Positions 8,293 to 17,054 of a stretch of DNA of 41,007 bases are shown here, in pieces. A program made the translations under genes and the position numbers. The DNA lies in the NCBI GenBank assembly GCA_003142295.1, contig PLLV01000061.1:1-41007 (forward strand), written 5' to 3'. Within the stretch, counting starts at the first letter, position 1; every line of letters begins with the position of its first letter. The DNA is from Syntrophaceae bacterium. GTDB lineage: Bacteria > Desulfobacterota > Syntrophia > Syntrophales > UBA2185. The notes beneath the pieces are model-generated. The model saw only the letters and a list, made by a program, of their open reading frames with translations. It was not told where the DNA came from and ran no database searches.

Positions 8293-9784
8293 TGATTTAG
8301 AACTCAAATTGAAACATATTACAGAAGCGGGCGCGGCAAGAAAGCGGATACTGCTGATCTATCCGCAATTGGGGCCCCATGCCCTGATCCCCCAGGCGCC
8401 GTTATCCCTGCTTTCCATTTGTCCCAATCTGGAAAATGCGGGATTTGTTCCGGTCATTATTGATACTCGCGTTGAGGCGGATTATAAAGAGAAAATCAAA
8501 AAAGAATTACCGGATAGTCTGTTTGTCGGCATTACGAGCATGACTGGCCTGCAAATTCAATATGCCTTGCAGATAGCGACATTTATTAGAAGACTTGATC
8601 CGAAAAAAGTTATTGTCTGGGGCGGGATACATGCCACCATCCTGCCGGAACAGACACTCCAGGATCCAAGGGTTGATATTGTGGTTGCGGGAGAGGGTGA
8701 AGAGGTGGTCGTCGAATTGGCGGACTGTCTTTTTTCAAACGGAGACTTAAGAACAGTCAAGGGTATTTATTTCCATGATGAACATGGATCGGTTGTTTTC
8801 ACTGGACAACGGCCATTTCTGGATATGAACAAGGTTAAAATGCCATCATGGCATCTGGTGGATGTTACGAAATATTCCGAAATAGGCATTCAAACAGCGC
8901 GCGGGTGTCCTTTTCGCTGTCGCTTCTGTTTTAACTATCTCTATAACGGCAGAAAATGGCGTGCAAAGGATGCGGATATCGTCATTGAAGAACTCCGGGT
9001 CTTGAAGAAACGCTATAACGTCGGCCATATCGTGTTTTACGATGACAACTTTTTTTCCAATCTCAAGCGGGTGAAGTATTTGTGTGAAAAAATCATCGAA
9101 AATAATCTGGACATCAAATGGAGCACCACTTGCCGGGCAGATATTCTGGCGCGCCGCGTGGATGCGGCTTTTGCTGATCTGATGAAGAAGGCCGGCATAC
9201 ACATTCTGTTTGTCGGTTCTGAGTCAGGATCTCAGAGGATATTGTCGGATATAATCAACAAACAGATCACCATAAAAGATATTCTGGGCATGGCCAGAAT
9301 CACGCATGAGTATAACCTGCGCGTCCATACATCCTTCATGGCGGGACTTCCCGGCGAAACCGAGCAGGAGCGCCTTATGACCTTCGATCTTATGGATCGG
9401 ATAAAGGAGATAAACCCCGATATTTATATCACAGCGATATGTATTTACACTCCGTATCCGGGCAATCCACTGTTTGATGAAATCATATCGGAGAGATCGT
9501 TTAAGCCGCCCCAGTCTCTTGAAGAATGGGCGCAACTGACATTCTTCAACTGCAGGCTGCCTTGGCTTACCTCGGAAGATTGTTCCATGCTGGAAAACCT
9601 GGCCTTCATTTCCCGCTTCGTGTTTTGGCATAGAGAAATAAAACAGAGGTATATCAAATTCTACCATTACCCTGCCTATATGTTCTTCCGTTTAGATGCC
9701 TTGCTACGATGGAAATTTCGCTTTTTTGCATATGCGCCGGAATGGAAAATGTTTCGGCGAATTGTAGGCTATACTGAGGCGTGA
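8279..9784 (+). CDS. B12-binding domain radical SAM protein
   Basis: 501 residues. The N-terminal ~170 residues form a cobalamin-binding-like Rossmann domain (ILLIYPQLGP, VIVWGGIHATILP, VVAGEGEE). The radical SAM core starts with RGCPFRCRFCF, giving Cys210-x3-Cys214-x2-Cys217 for the 4Fe-4S cluster, followed by IVFYDDNFF and ILFVGSESGSQRIL. The BchE/hopanoid-type class performs methylation, cyclisation or rearrangement at unreactive carbons. The C-terminal ~110 residues are aromatic and basic and may contact membrane or lipid. Placed between a flippase-like gene and asnB, it probably modifies a lipid-linked sugar or a polyprenoid. The exact reaction is unknown. Confidence 0.87.
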   Translation: MLMNNDLELKLKHITEAGAARKRILLIYPQLGPHALIPQAPLSLLSICPNLENAGFVPVIIDTRVEADYKEKIKKELPDSLFVGITSMTGLQIQYALQIATFIRRLDPKKVIVWGGIHATILPEQTLQDPRVDIVVAGEGEEVVVELADCLFSNGDLRTVKGIYFHDEHGSVVFTGQRPFLDMNKVKMPSWHLVDVTKYSEIGIQTARGCPFRCRFCFNYLYNGRKWRAKDADIVIEELRVLKKRYNVGHIVFYDDNFFSNLKRVKYLCEKIIENNLDIKWSTTCRADILARRVDAAFADLMKKAGIHILFVGSESGSQRILSDIINKQITIKDILGMARITHEYNLRVHTSFMAGLPGETEQERLMTFDLMDRIKEINPDIYITAICIYTPYPGNPLFDEIISERSFKPPQSLEEWAQLTFFNCRLPWLTSEDCSMLENLAFISRFVFWHREIKQRYIKFYHYPAYMFFRLDALLRWKFRFFAYAPEWKMFRRIVGYTEA

Positions 9785-9836
9785 CTGCCTTGAATCATGC
9801 AAGATTTAAGAAGCCGATGGGAAAAGGATTAAATTG

Positions 9837-11786
9837 ATGTGCGGTATTTGCGGCATAATCGGCCCTGGCGCCGATCCCGCTATCATTCAAAAAATGACCC
9901 TTTCCCTTGCCCACCGCGGGCCGGATGGTGAAGGCATCTATCAGGGAGAGGGCGTGTTGCTTGGGCATCGCCGCCTGTCCATCATCGACCTTGTGACGGG
10001 CAGCCAGCCCATGGCGAATGAGGATCAGACCGTCTGGGTTGTCTTCAATGGAGAGATATATAACTTTCAGGATCTGCGCGGGGAACTTCAGGAACGCGGA
10101 CACCGCTTTGCAACCCGCAGTGATACAGAGGTGCTGATTCATGGATATGAGGAGTACGGACCAGAATTCTTGATCAGGCTGGATGGTATTTTCGCCTTTG
10201 CCCTCTGGGATTTAAGAAAAAAGAGACTTCTATTGGTCAGGGATTATTTTGGTATCAAGCCCCTGCATTATCATTTTGACGGTCGGACCCTGCGCTTTGC
10301 CTCCGAAATCAAGGCGATCCTTCAAGACCCCGCTGTATTGCGGGAGCCGGATTACCAGTCCATCCATTATTTTTTTAATCTGCGTTTCATTCCCGGCGAG
10401 GGGACCCTCTTCCGGGGCGTGAAGAGGCTGCTGCCTGGCCATTACATGATATATGAGAATGGCGCCATTTCGACACACCGTTATTTCAATCTGCTAAGGA
10501 CTAAGAATGTTCCCGCAGATGAGAACCACTGTGTGGAGGGAATAAGACATTATCTTCGCGAAGCAGTCCGGAAGCAAAAAATCAGCGATGTGCCCCTCGG
10601 CGTGTATCTTTCAGGGGGGCTTGACTCGAGTGCCCTGGTTAAGTACATGAGCGAACTTTCCAGTGAACCCGTCAGGACCTTCTCCATGGGATTCAATGAA
10701 CCTACGGATGAACTGGAAGATGCGCGTATCATAGCAGAGCAGTTCAAGACGGATCATCATGAAATAAGCATATCACCTGACCCTCTGCGTCAATACCCGG
10801 AGGTTATCTGGCATGCGGAAGAGCCCAAGGAAAACATCCTGCAGGGGTTTCTTCTGTCCAGATTTGCCAAGAGTCACGTCAAGGTCTGTCTCAGCGGGCT
10901 TGGCGGGGACGAGCTCTTTGCGGGCTACGAGCTTCACAGATATATCTACCCTGCAAGCTTTCTCTATCCCGCCGTGCCAAGAGCTCTGGACTCATGGGTA
11001 TTCCGGCCTCTCAGCAGATTCATCTTCTCTGTTGAGAATGCGTGGGGTTCATTGGCTCTCGATGAGTATCGCCGGGGCTTGCAGATGCTTCTTTCCCTTG
11101 GTGATCCAGCCCGGTACTACCTGATACTGAGAAACGTCTGGGATTACGATGAAAGGGCTTATAAGAATGTCTATGGACCCGTGCTCCTGAGACAGGACCT
11201 GTACAAGACCCATACGCAATTCGACCACTTCTTTTCTCCAAATGATCGAAGCGTCCTGGATAAGGTGCTCTGGGCGGAGTTTAACACCAAAATGCAGGAA
11301 GATTTCCTGATGAACGAAGATCGCACCTCCATGGCAAACGGACTGGAAGTGCGCGTGCCCTTCCTGGACAGAGACCTGGTGCAATTTGCCATGTCCATAC
11401 CGGCGGAGTTGAAAATGAAAAGAAACCGGCCCAAGGATCTTTTCAGGAAGGCCATGGAAGGGGTATTGCCGGAATATACCTTAAGAAAAAAGAAATGGGG
11501 CTTTAGCTTCAACCCCTACTATCAGTTCCAGAAGGATTTGAAGACCGTTGCCGAGAGCGTCTTGACGAGGAAGCGGGTGGAAGAGAGAGGGATACTGAAT
11601 TACGACTACCTGAAGAGGATAATGGATCATCCGCCCCATCCACGGCTGCGCTGGCACTATTTCTTTCTCTGGCTGGCGCTGGGCATGGAAATATGGTTCC
11701 GGATGTTTATTGAAGGTGACCTGTCAGAGCCTGTTTTTGAATTGGAACACTATCTGCAGAATGGCCGGCGAGACAATACTGTATAG
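9837..11786 (+). CDS. asnB: Asparagine synthetase (glutamine-hydrolysing) family amidotransferase
   Basis: 649 residues from the ATG at 9837, chosen so that Cys2 (MCGICG) becomes the N-terminal nucleophile after methionine removal; an in-frame TTG three bases upstream would block this. The N-terminal class II glutaminase domain contains LAHRGPDGEG and the FNGEIYN motif. The synthetase domain carries the ATP-pyrophosphatase loop SGGLDSS at residues 259-265. Length and layout match bacterial AsnB. Such genes inside polysaccharide loci often amidate uronic acid carboxyls, so the true substrate here may be a sugar acid and not aspartate. It converges on the minus-strand operon with an 18-bp gap. 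Confidence 0.9.
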   Translation: MCGICGIIGPGADPAIIQKMTLSLAHRGPDGEGIYQGEGVLLGHRRLSIIDLVTGSQPMANEDQTVWVVFNGEIYNFQDLRGELQERGHRFATRSDTEVLIHGYEEYGPEFLIRLDGIFAFALWDLRKKRLLLVRDYFGIKPLHYHFDGRTLRFASEIKAILQDPAVLREPDYQSIHYFFNLRFIPGEGTLFRGVKRLLPGHYMIYENGAISTHRYFNLLRTKNVPADENHCVEGIRHYLREAVRKQKISDVPLGVYLSGGLDSSALVKYMSELSSEPVRTFSMGFNEPTDELEDARIIAEQFKTDHHEISISPDPLRQYPEVIWHAEEPKENILQGFLLSRFAKSHVKVCLSGLGGDELFAGYELHRYIYPASFLYPAVPRALDSWVFRPLSRFIFSVENAWGSLALDEYRRGLQMLLSLGDPARYYLILRNVWDYDERAYKNVYGPVLLRQDLYKTHTQFDHFFSPNDRSVLDKVLWAEFNTKMQEDFLMNEDRTSMANGLEVRVPFLDRDLVQFAMSIPAELKMKRNRPKDLFRKAMEGVLPEYTLRKKKWGFSFNPYYQFQKDLKTVAESVLTRKRVEERGILNYDYLKRIMDHPPHPRLRWHYFFLWLALGMEIWFRMFIEGDLSEPVFELEHYLQNGRRDNTV

Positions 11787-11804
11787 GCATGCTCGGGTCC
11801 GTTC

Positions 11805-12788
11805 TTACGATGCGAGGATCGCGATGACCTTTTTTGCATGTTCTATGCCGGTGATACAGGGGATTCCCTGTTCGATACAATCAATGAAATGATCGATCTC
11901 TACCTTTAAAGGCTCCTGAAAATCTATCTTCGGCAAAAGAACATCTCCGGACCGGTAATTGAAAGCGGGAAAACGCTGGTTATCATAATCCATGTCTTTG
12001 CCCAGGACTGCCATGCGGTCTATCCCTTTATCATAAATAGCGACTTTATTGTCGGCAACGTCGTCGTATACCACCATCTTTTTTGATCCCACAACGGTCA
12101 TGGAACGGACCTTATTGGGGTCAAGCCAGCTCACATGGATGTTGGCCATGATCCTATCCGGGTAAAGGATGTTCATAAAGACCACGTCGTCGATCCCTTT
12201 CTGTATAAAATCGACTCCGCGCTTTACAACGGAAATAGGCGTTGCATTATTCAACCAATACTGGATGATGCTGATGTCGTGGGGTGCAAAGTTCCATAAG
12301 GCATCGACGTCGGTCCGTATGCGCCCAAGGTTCAGCCTGTGGCTGTATATGTAGCGAATATTTCCGAGTCCGCCGGAATCGATCAATTCTTTCACGTAAC
12401 GGACAGCCGCATTGAAAAGAAAGGTATGCCCTGCCATAGCCACCCGCTTTTTTTTGTCTGCCAGTCTGCCGATCTCTTCGACCTCGGCCACACTTCTTGC
12501 CATCGGCTTCTCCACCAGGACGTGCTTTCCCGCTTCCAGTGCCCTCATGGCAAGATCAAAGTGGGAAGCGACCGGTGTGGCAATGACGATGGCGTCTGTT
12601 TCCGGGTCTTGAAGGACATCATCTATACTGTCTGTGACCTTTATTGCAGGATACAGTCTGTGGACGTAGTCACGCCTTTCGAGGGCAAGATCGACTGCGG
12701 CTGTCACACGGCATCTCTTGTTTTCAACGAGATTTCTGAGAATGTTCGGTCCCCAGTAACCTACACCTATTTGGGCGATCTTCAACAT
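11805..12788 (-). CDS. Gfo/Idh/MocA NAD(P)-dependent oxidoreductase (WbpB/WlbA-like)
   Basis: About 327 residues from the ATG at 12788 (MLKIAQIGVGYWGPN), which has GAGGAG nine bases upstream; an ATG six codons earlier overlaps the previous stop. The dinucleotide-binding fold GVGYWG is followed by the catalytic-lysine motif VEKP and the FAPHDISI motif. This set is typical of UDP-N-acetylglucosaminuronate 3-dehydrogenases (WlbA/WbpB), which make a 3-keto sugar for the aminotransferase. It is the last gene of a four-gene operon, and a paralogue forms the first half of the protein at 13921-15537, so one of the two may act on another sugar. Confidence 0.88.
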   Translation of the reverse strand: MLKIAQIGVGYWGPNILRNLVENKRCRVTAAVDLALERRDYVHRLYPAIKVTDSIDDVLQDPETDAIVIATPVASHFDLAMRALEAGKHVLVEKPMARSVAEVEEIGRLADKKKRVAMAGHTFLFNAAVRYVKELIDSGGLGNIRYIYSHRLNLGRIRTDVDALWNFAPHDISIIQYWLNNATPISVVKRGVDFIQKGIDDVVFMNILYPDRIMANIHVSWLDPNKVRSMTVVGSKKMVVYDDVADNKVAIYDKGIDRMAVLGKDMDYDNQRFPAFNYRSGDVLLPKIDFQEPLKVEIDHFIDCIEQGIPCITGIEHAKKVIAILAS

Positions 12789-12802
12789 ACAAGTCTTTCT
12801 CC

Positions 12803-13906
12803 TCATCCGCCGATAACATTCCTGACTTGATTACAGACGTATTGAAGTTGTTCTTTACTGATATCCGGAAACATGGGCAGGCTGAGAATTTCCTTTGAGT
12901 ATTCGGTGGCAACAGGAAAATCTTCCGGCCTATATCCCAAATACCGGTAGGCCATAAGGTTGGGCAATGCTATAGGATAATGGATGCCCGTTTCAATTCC
13001 ACGGTTCTTCAGTTCCTTCATGACAGCTTCCCGGTTTTTAACACGAACGACGAAAAGGTGATAGACGTGTCTTGCGCCTTTAGGCACTACAGGCGTCACG
13101 ACAGGGGTATCTTTCAATAAATCACAGTAGCAGTCTGCTGCTGCCCTGCGTCTCTCCGTCCATGTTTCGAGATGTTTCAGTTTTACTTTTAAGATGGCGG
13201 CCTGCAAAGTGTCCAGTCGACTGTTAATGCCTTCGAATTCATGGTCATATTTACTGATCCGTCCGTGGTTGGCAAGCATCCGGCATTTAGTCGCTAATGC
13301 TTCATCATTGGTGACGATCGCCCCTCCATCACCGTATGCTCCCAGATTTTTGGCAGGATAAAAACTGAAACATCCCGCATGGCCGAAGGTGCCGACGCGC
13401 CTGCCATTGATTTCTGCTCCGTGAGCCTGGGCGGCGTCTTCTACGATAAATAATCCGTGCTTGCTGGCAATATTGTTCAGTGACGGCATATCGGCAGGCC
13501 TGCCGTAAAGATGAACCGGGACGATAGCCTTCGTCAGTGGTGTCAGGAGGCGAGACACGTGTTCTGTATCTATGTTATATGTCTCCGGATCGCAGTCTGC
13601 AAAGACGACCTTGGCGCCGGTCATGGTGATCGCCTCTGAGGTGGCTATGAAAGAATTCGCCACCGTGATGACCTCGTCCCCTCGCCCTATACCCAAAGCG
13701 CGGAGAACGATATACAGGGCATCTGTGCCATTTCCCACGCCTATACAGTACCGAGCGCTGCAGTAGTCTGCAAAATCCTCTTCAAATTGACTTACGTAAG
13801 CGCCGCCAATGAATACCGCTTTGGCGATGACATCGGCTATGGCCTGTTCTATCTCCTTTTCGATGGTCATGTATTGTGCCTGTAAATTGACAAATGGCAC
13901 CTTCAT
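12803..13906 (-). CDS. DegT/DnrJ/EryC1/StrS sugar aminotransferase (WbpE-like)
   Basis: About 367 residues. The ATG at 13906 (MKVPFVNLQ) fits family N-termini and has GAAGAGG upstream; a GTG six codons earlier is in frame. The PLP-binding lysine lies in FSFYPAKNLGAYGDGGA, and EDAAQAHGA provides the aspartate that contacts the pyridine nitrogen. The family transfers an amino group from glutamate to keto sugars. Flanked by 3-dehydrogenases and an N-acetyltransferase, it most likely makes the 3-amino group of UDP-2-acetamido-3-amino-2,3-dideoxyglucuronate, as WbpE does in Pseudomonas aeruginosa. Confidence 0.9.
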   Translation of the reverse strand: MKVPFVNLQAQYMTIEKEIEQAIADVIAKAVFIGGAYVSQFEEDFADYCSARYCIGVGNGTDALYIVLRALGIGRGDEVITVANSFIATSEAITMTGAKVVFADCDPETYNIDTEHVSRLLTPLTKAIVPVHLYGRPADMPSLNNIASKHGLFIVEDAAQAHGAEINGRRVGTFGHAGCFSFYPAKNLGAYGDGGAIVTNDEALATKCRMLANHGRISKYDHEFEGINSRLDTLQAAILKVKLKHLETWTERRRAAADCYCDLLKDTPVVTPVVPKGARHVYHLFVVRVKNREAVMKELKNRGIETGIHYPIALPNLMAYRYLGYRPEDFPVATEYSKEILSLPMFPDISKEQLQYVCNQVRNVIGG

Positions 13907-13920
13907 CGATGAAAACCTCT

Positions 13921-15537
13921 TCACGCGACCCGCAGGCCCTTTTTCGATACTGCATATCTTTTCTTACAGACGGGGCATTTTAGATTTTTGGGGAGCTTTT
14001 CTCCGCATTCGCACATCCATCCGGTTTGTCTGGCCGGGTTCCCCATCATGAGGGCATAATCAGGCACATCTTTCGTTACGACGGCGCCGGCGCCTACAAA
14101 TGCGGATCGACCGACAGTATGACCGCACACAATAGTACAGTTGGCTCCCAGTGTAGCGCCTCTCTTGATCAGCGTGGGTCTCAATTCGCTCATGCGGCTG
14201 ATATGAGCGCGAGGGTTAAAAACATTCGTAAAGACCATGCTTGGTCCGCAGAAAACGTTATCCTCAAGGGTAACGCCTTTGTATATGGAAACATTGTTCT
14301 GGACTTTGCAGGAGTTTCCTATGACCACATCCTGACCGATGACAACGTTCTGGCCGATATTGCAATTGTTGCCGATGGCAGCCCCCGAGAGAATATGGGA
14401 GAAATGCCATACCCTGGTACCTTCTCCGATAGTGACATTATCATCGATAATGGCAGTGGGATGGATATGGTAGTGTCTGGTATCTCCGGCTTGGTCGGAT
14501 GATACAACATTATTCCCTGCAAATGAAGGCTTGATCTCAATCTTCCTGCCGTAGTCATTCAAAGACCGCTGGCTGGCGTTGAGAACCATGAGAACGCGCA
14601 GTCCTTCCCGGCCGTCGGTCATAGGGGTCTGACCCGTCGTAATACAGTGGAGAAAATGTTCGCATTCCAGCTTCAGAGGTTCCATCTCAGTCACATCGAC
14701 ATATTCCGGTGTTGCCGTAGACGGCACAGGGATGTAATTTCGCCATTTAATCTCATGAGGATAGATGAGAAGCTTTTCATTCCAGGGTCTCGTGTCATCG
14801 AAAACAGCCATTTTCCGTTCGCCCACCACAACAAGCTTTTGTTCCTTGAAAGGATGAAGCCATGATACAAAGATGTGGGCCTTTAAGCCGGACGGGAATT
14901 CAAGATGGGTTGTGGTCACATCGGCAATTTTTCTGTGAAGGTAGTTTCCGCCTGTTGCCAATACGCCCTCCGGCTCTTCTCCGGCCAGGGCGAGTATCAT
15001 AGAAATGTCATGTGGTGCAAAAGACCAAAGTATGTTCTCCTCCCGTCTGATCTTTCCCAGATTTAGGCGGTGGGAATAGATGTAATTGATTCTGCCCAAC
15101 TCCCCCGCTGCGGCAAGTTCTTTTAGTCTGACGAATGCAGGATGATACTGGAGAAGGTGTCCGACCATAAGTGTGAGCCTCTGTTCCCCGGCGAGATTGA
15201 TCAGCTCGACGGCTTGGTTCTCCAGCAGAACGAGGGGCTTTTCAACATAGACATGCTTTCCCGCTAGGAGTGCTTCCCTGGCCAGAGTGAAATGCGTTTC
15301 CGCCGGTGTGGCGATGGCAACTCCCGCAATATCGGCTCTGGCAAGGACATCATTCAGAGCCAGGCATGTCTCGATATGGGGATGCCGTTTCTTGTGCTGG
15401 GCAAGAAGTGATTCGCTCTTGTCACAGATCAGCTTGAGCGCACCGAGCGCTGCATAATTTCTGACGAGATTCTTGCCCCAGTAACCTGTGCCTATGACCG
15501 CGACATTTGGAAGAGCTGTATCTTTACGCTTCTTCAT
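13921..15537 (-). CDS. Fusion: Gfo/Idh/MocA oxidoreductase + left-handed beta-helix acetyltransferase (WbpB-WbpD-like)
   Basis: About 538 residues from the ATG at 15537 ([21 protein letters not shown]); an ATG at 15561 is possible. Residues 1 to ~330 are a dehydrogenase with [12 protein letters not shown] and FAPHDISM. From about residue 345 the chain turns into hexapeptide repeats ([20 protein letters not shown] and onward), the left-handed beta-helix of WbpD/WlbB-type N-acetyltransferases. The C-terminus carries four cysteines (C509, C511, C521, C524) in a CxC...CxxC zinc-ribbon-like tail, common among WbpD relatives. The fusion would couple 3-oxidation and 3-N-acetylation, the steps either side of the aminotransferase encoded next. 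Confidence 0.9.
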   Translation of the reverse strand: MKKRKDTALPNVAVIGTGYWGKNLVRNYAALGALKLICDKSESLLAQHKKRHPHIETCLALNDVLARADIAGVAIATPAETHFTLAREALLAGKHVYVEKPLVLLENQAVELINLAGEQRLTLMVGHLLQYHPAFVRLKELAAAGELGRINYIYSHRLNLGKIRREENILWSFAPHDISMILALAGEEPEGVLATGGNYLHRKIADVTTTHLEFPSGLKAHIFVSWLHPFKEQKLVVVGERKMAVFDDTRPWNEKLLIYPHEIKWRNYIPVPSTATPEYVDVTEMEPLKLECEHFLHCITTGQTPMTDGREGLRVLMVLNASQRSLNDYGRKIEIKPSFAGNNVVSSDQAGDTRHYHIHPTAIIDDNVTIGEGTRVWHFSHILSGAAIGNNCNIGQNVVIGQDVVIGNSCKVQNNVSIYKGVTLEDNVFCGPSMVFTNVFNPRAHISRMSELRPTLIKRGATLGANCTIVCGHTVGRSAFVGAGAVVTKDVPDYALMMGNPARQTGWMCECGEKLPKNLKCPVCKKRYAVSKKGLRVA

Positions 15538-15541
15538 AGTA

Positions 15542-16639
15542 TCACTTATACAACCTTTCATTATCTTGAATGTCCATCCACATGGCAAACAGGAGGGACT
15601 GAAAAGAGCTGATAAAAAGAAAAGCAAAAGCCAGCATCGTTAGGGGAGAGACATTTTCTCTGGTAAATAGAATAATATTAGCAATTTTGATTGCGTAAGG
15701 AATTGCGATGATGCCAAGCAAAAAGGAGAAATGGTACAATAGAAAAAGGGGATGAAAATCCTTTACAAGATACTTGATCCACAGCCGTTTGAAAAATGAT
15801 TTTAACAAGAGCCAGGAAATTTTCGGTATGACCTTGGAGACCTTCATCTTAGACTGTTCTCCGATGTTGTAGACAGGTTTGATGCCCACCTCTTTGGCCG
15901 TGCAGTGAGCGATATTCAGTTTCACTAAGAGATCGTTCGGCACGCCGTAATCGCGATAGATATCATGAATCCTGATGGCCTGTAATGCATTTAATGAAAT
16001 AGCAGTATATCCGCATTGTGTGTCTGAGATGTGCCAATATCCTGAGGCAATTTTTGTCAGTATCGAAAGAACGGCATTTCCGATATATCTTGTCTTCGGC
16101 ACGACTATCCACGCACTTCTATGGATGAGGCGATTCCCTTTTACGTAGTCGATTCCTTCTTCAATTACGGGGCGGCAGATGGACTCCAGTTCGGCGGGAT
16201 CCATTTGTCCGTCGCCAGCCATTACGGCAGTACAAAATATCTGATGATCAAGACACCATTTGTATCCCCTTGCTATGGCGGCCCCCACACCGCCATTTAT
16301 TAAATTGTTAATAAGTATGATTCTATCGGATTCAGGTTTGTTGTTTGCCACTTCGGAGGGAATATAATATTCAATCTCTTTTTCCGCCATTTCGTGAAGG
16401 ACGACATCTGCCTGGTTATACTTAGTATACGCGGGTCTATTTCTCCTAGACACGGTTTCCCCGGCATAGTTTTGTTTTTTTATGTAATCAGAAACAAGGC
16501 CAGCAGTTTTGTCCGTGGAACAGTCATTGACTACGATGATGCGATCTACGAAATCCGGCATGGTTGATATCACGTGAATGATTTGTTTCTCTTCGTTATA
16601 GGCCGGGATAACAACGGCAACGGTTTTATTGTTCAGCAT
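15542..16639 (-). CDS. Family 2 glycosyltransferase with C-terminal membrane segments
   Basis: 365 residues. The GT-A fold shows [21 protein letters not shown] and the donor/metal region MAGDGQMDP, then GNRL, similar to dolichyl/undecaprenyl-phosphate sugar transferases (GT2). Between the first nucleotide-binding part and the NGGVGAA motif there is an insert of about 55 residues, rich in charged and Tyr residues, absent from short members of the family. Two hydrophobic segments near the C-terminus (around 300-355) should anchor it to the membrane. It is the first gene of the minus-strand operon and ends 4 bp before the next start, so it probably transfers a sugar made by this pathway to a lipid carrier. 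Confidence 0.88.
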   Translation of the reverse strand: MLNNKTVAVVIPAYNEEKQIIHVISTMPDFVDRIIVVNDCSTDKTAGLVSDYIKKQNYAGETVSRRNRPAYTKYNQADVVLHEMAEKEIEYYIPSEVANNKPESDRIILINNLINGGVGAAIARGYKWCLDHQIFCTAVMAGDGQMDPAELESICRPVIEEGIDYVKGNRLIHRSAWIVVPKTRYIGNAVLSILTKIASGYWHISDTQCGYTAISLNALQAIRIHDIYRDYGVPNDLLVKLNIAHCTAKEVGIKPVYNIGEQSKMKVSKVIPKISWLLLKSFFKRLWIKYLVKDFHPLFLLYHFSFLLGIIAIPYAIKIANIILFTRENVSPLTMLAFAFLFISSFQSLLFAMWMDIQDNERLYK

Positions 16640-17054
16640 AGGACAGCTATCCTCGCAGAGAATTTTTTAAAGAATGGTAAATTCAATTTGCACAGGATAT
16701 GTAGCATATCCGATCCATGATTTACAATCGAAATTCATAAAATTATGATCCTTAAACATTGTTCTTACGGCTCTGTTTCCTGTCGCCATTGACGAAGGCA
16801 GATAGCAAAACCCCTCGCCATCATGCCCATAATTTAGTATATGGTGGCAGGATTATTTATTCGGACTGCTCTCTATGAAGCAGGGCATGTGTAAAGCCCC
16901 AAAGCGGCATAAAGGAATTTAGTATGGATTCCCGGGAGAGATCTCTGCCGTTATTCAAACATCCGTAGGTGAAGACACAGACGAATGATTGTGACGAAGG
17001 TTTCTATGCAATAAGACGAAGTAAGGTCATCTGAAAGGCCGTGGTGGAATAACA
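16640..17054. promoter_or_regulatory. Divergent intergenic region with a perfect inverted repeat
   Basis: This 415-bp AT-rich gap separates the minus-strand sugar operon from the plus-strand TPR gene, so it must hold both promoters. I see no convincing gene or RNA in it. A perfect inverted repeat GGATATG-TAG-CATATCC lies at 16695-16711, upstream of the minus-strand GT2, and could be an operator. The sequence AATTTAGTAT occurs twice. A GGTGGA at 17043-17048 serves the TPR gene start. No consensus -35/-10 pair stands out. Confidence 0.4.
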
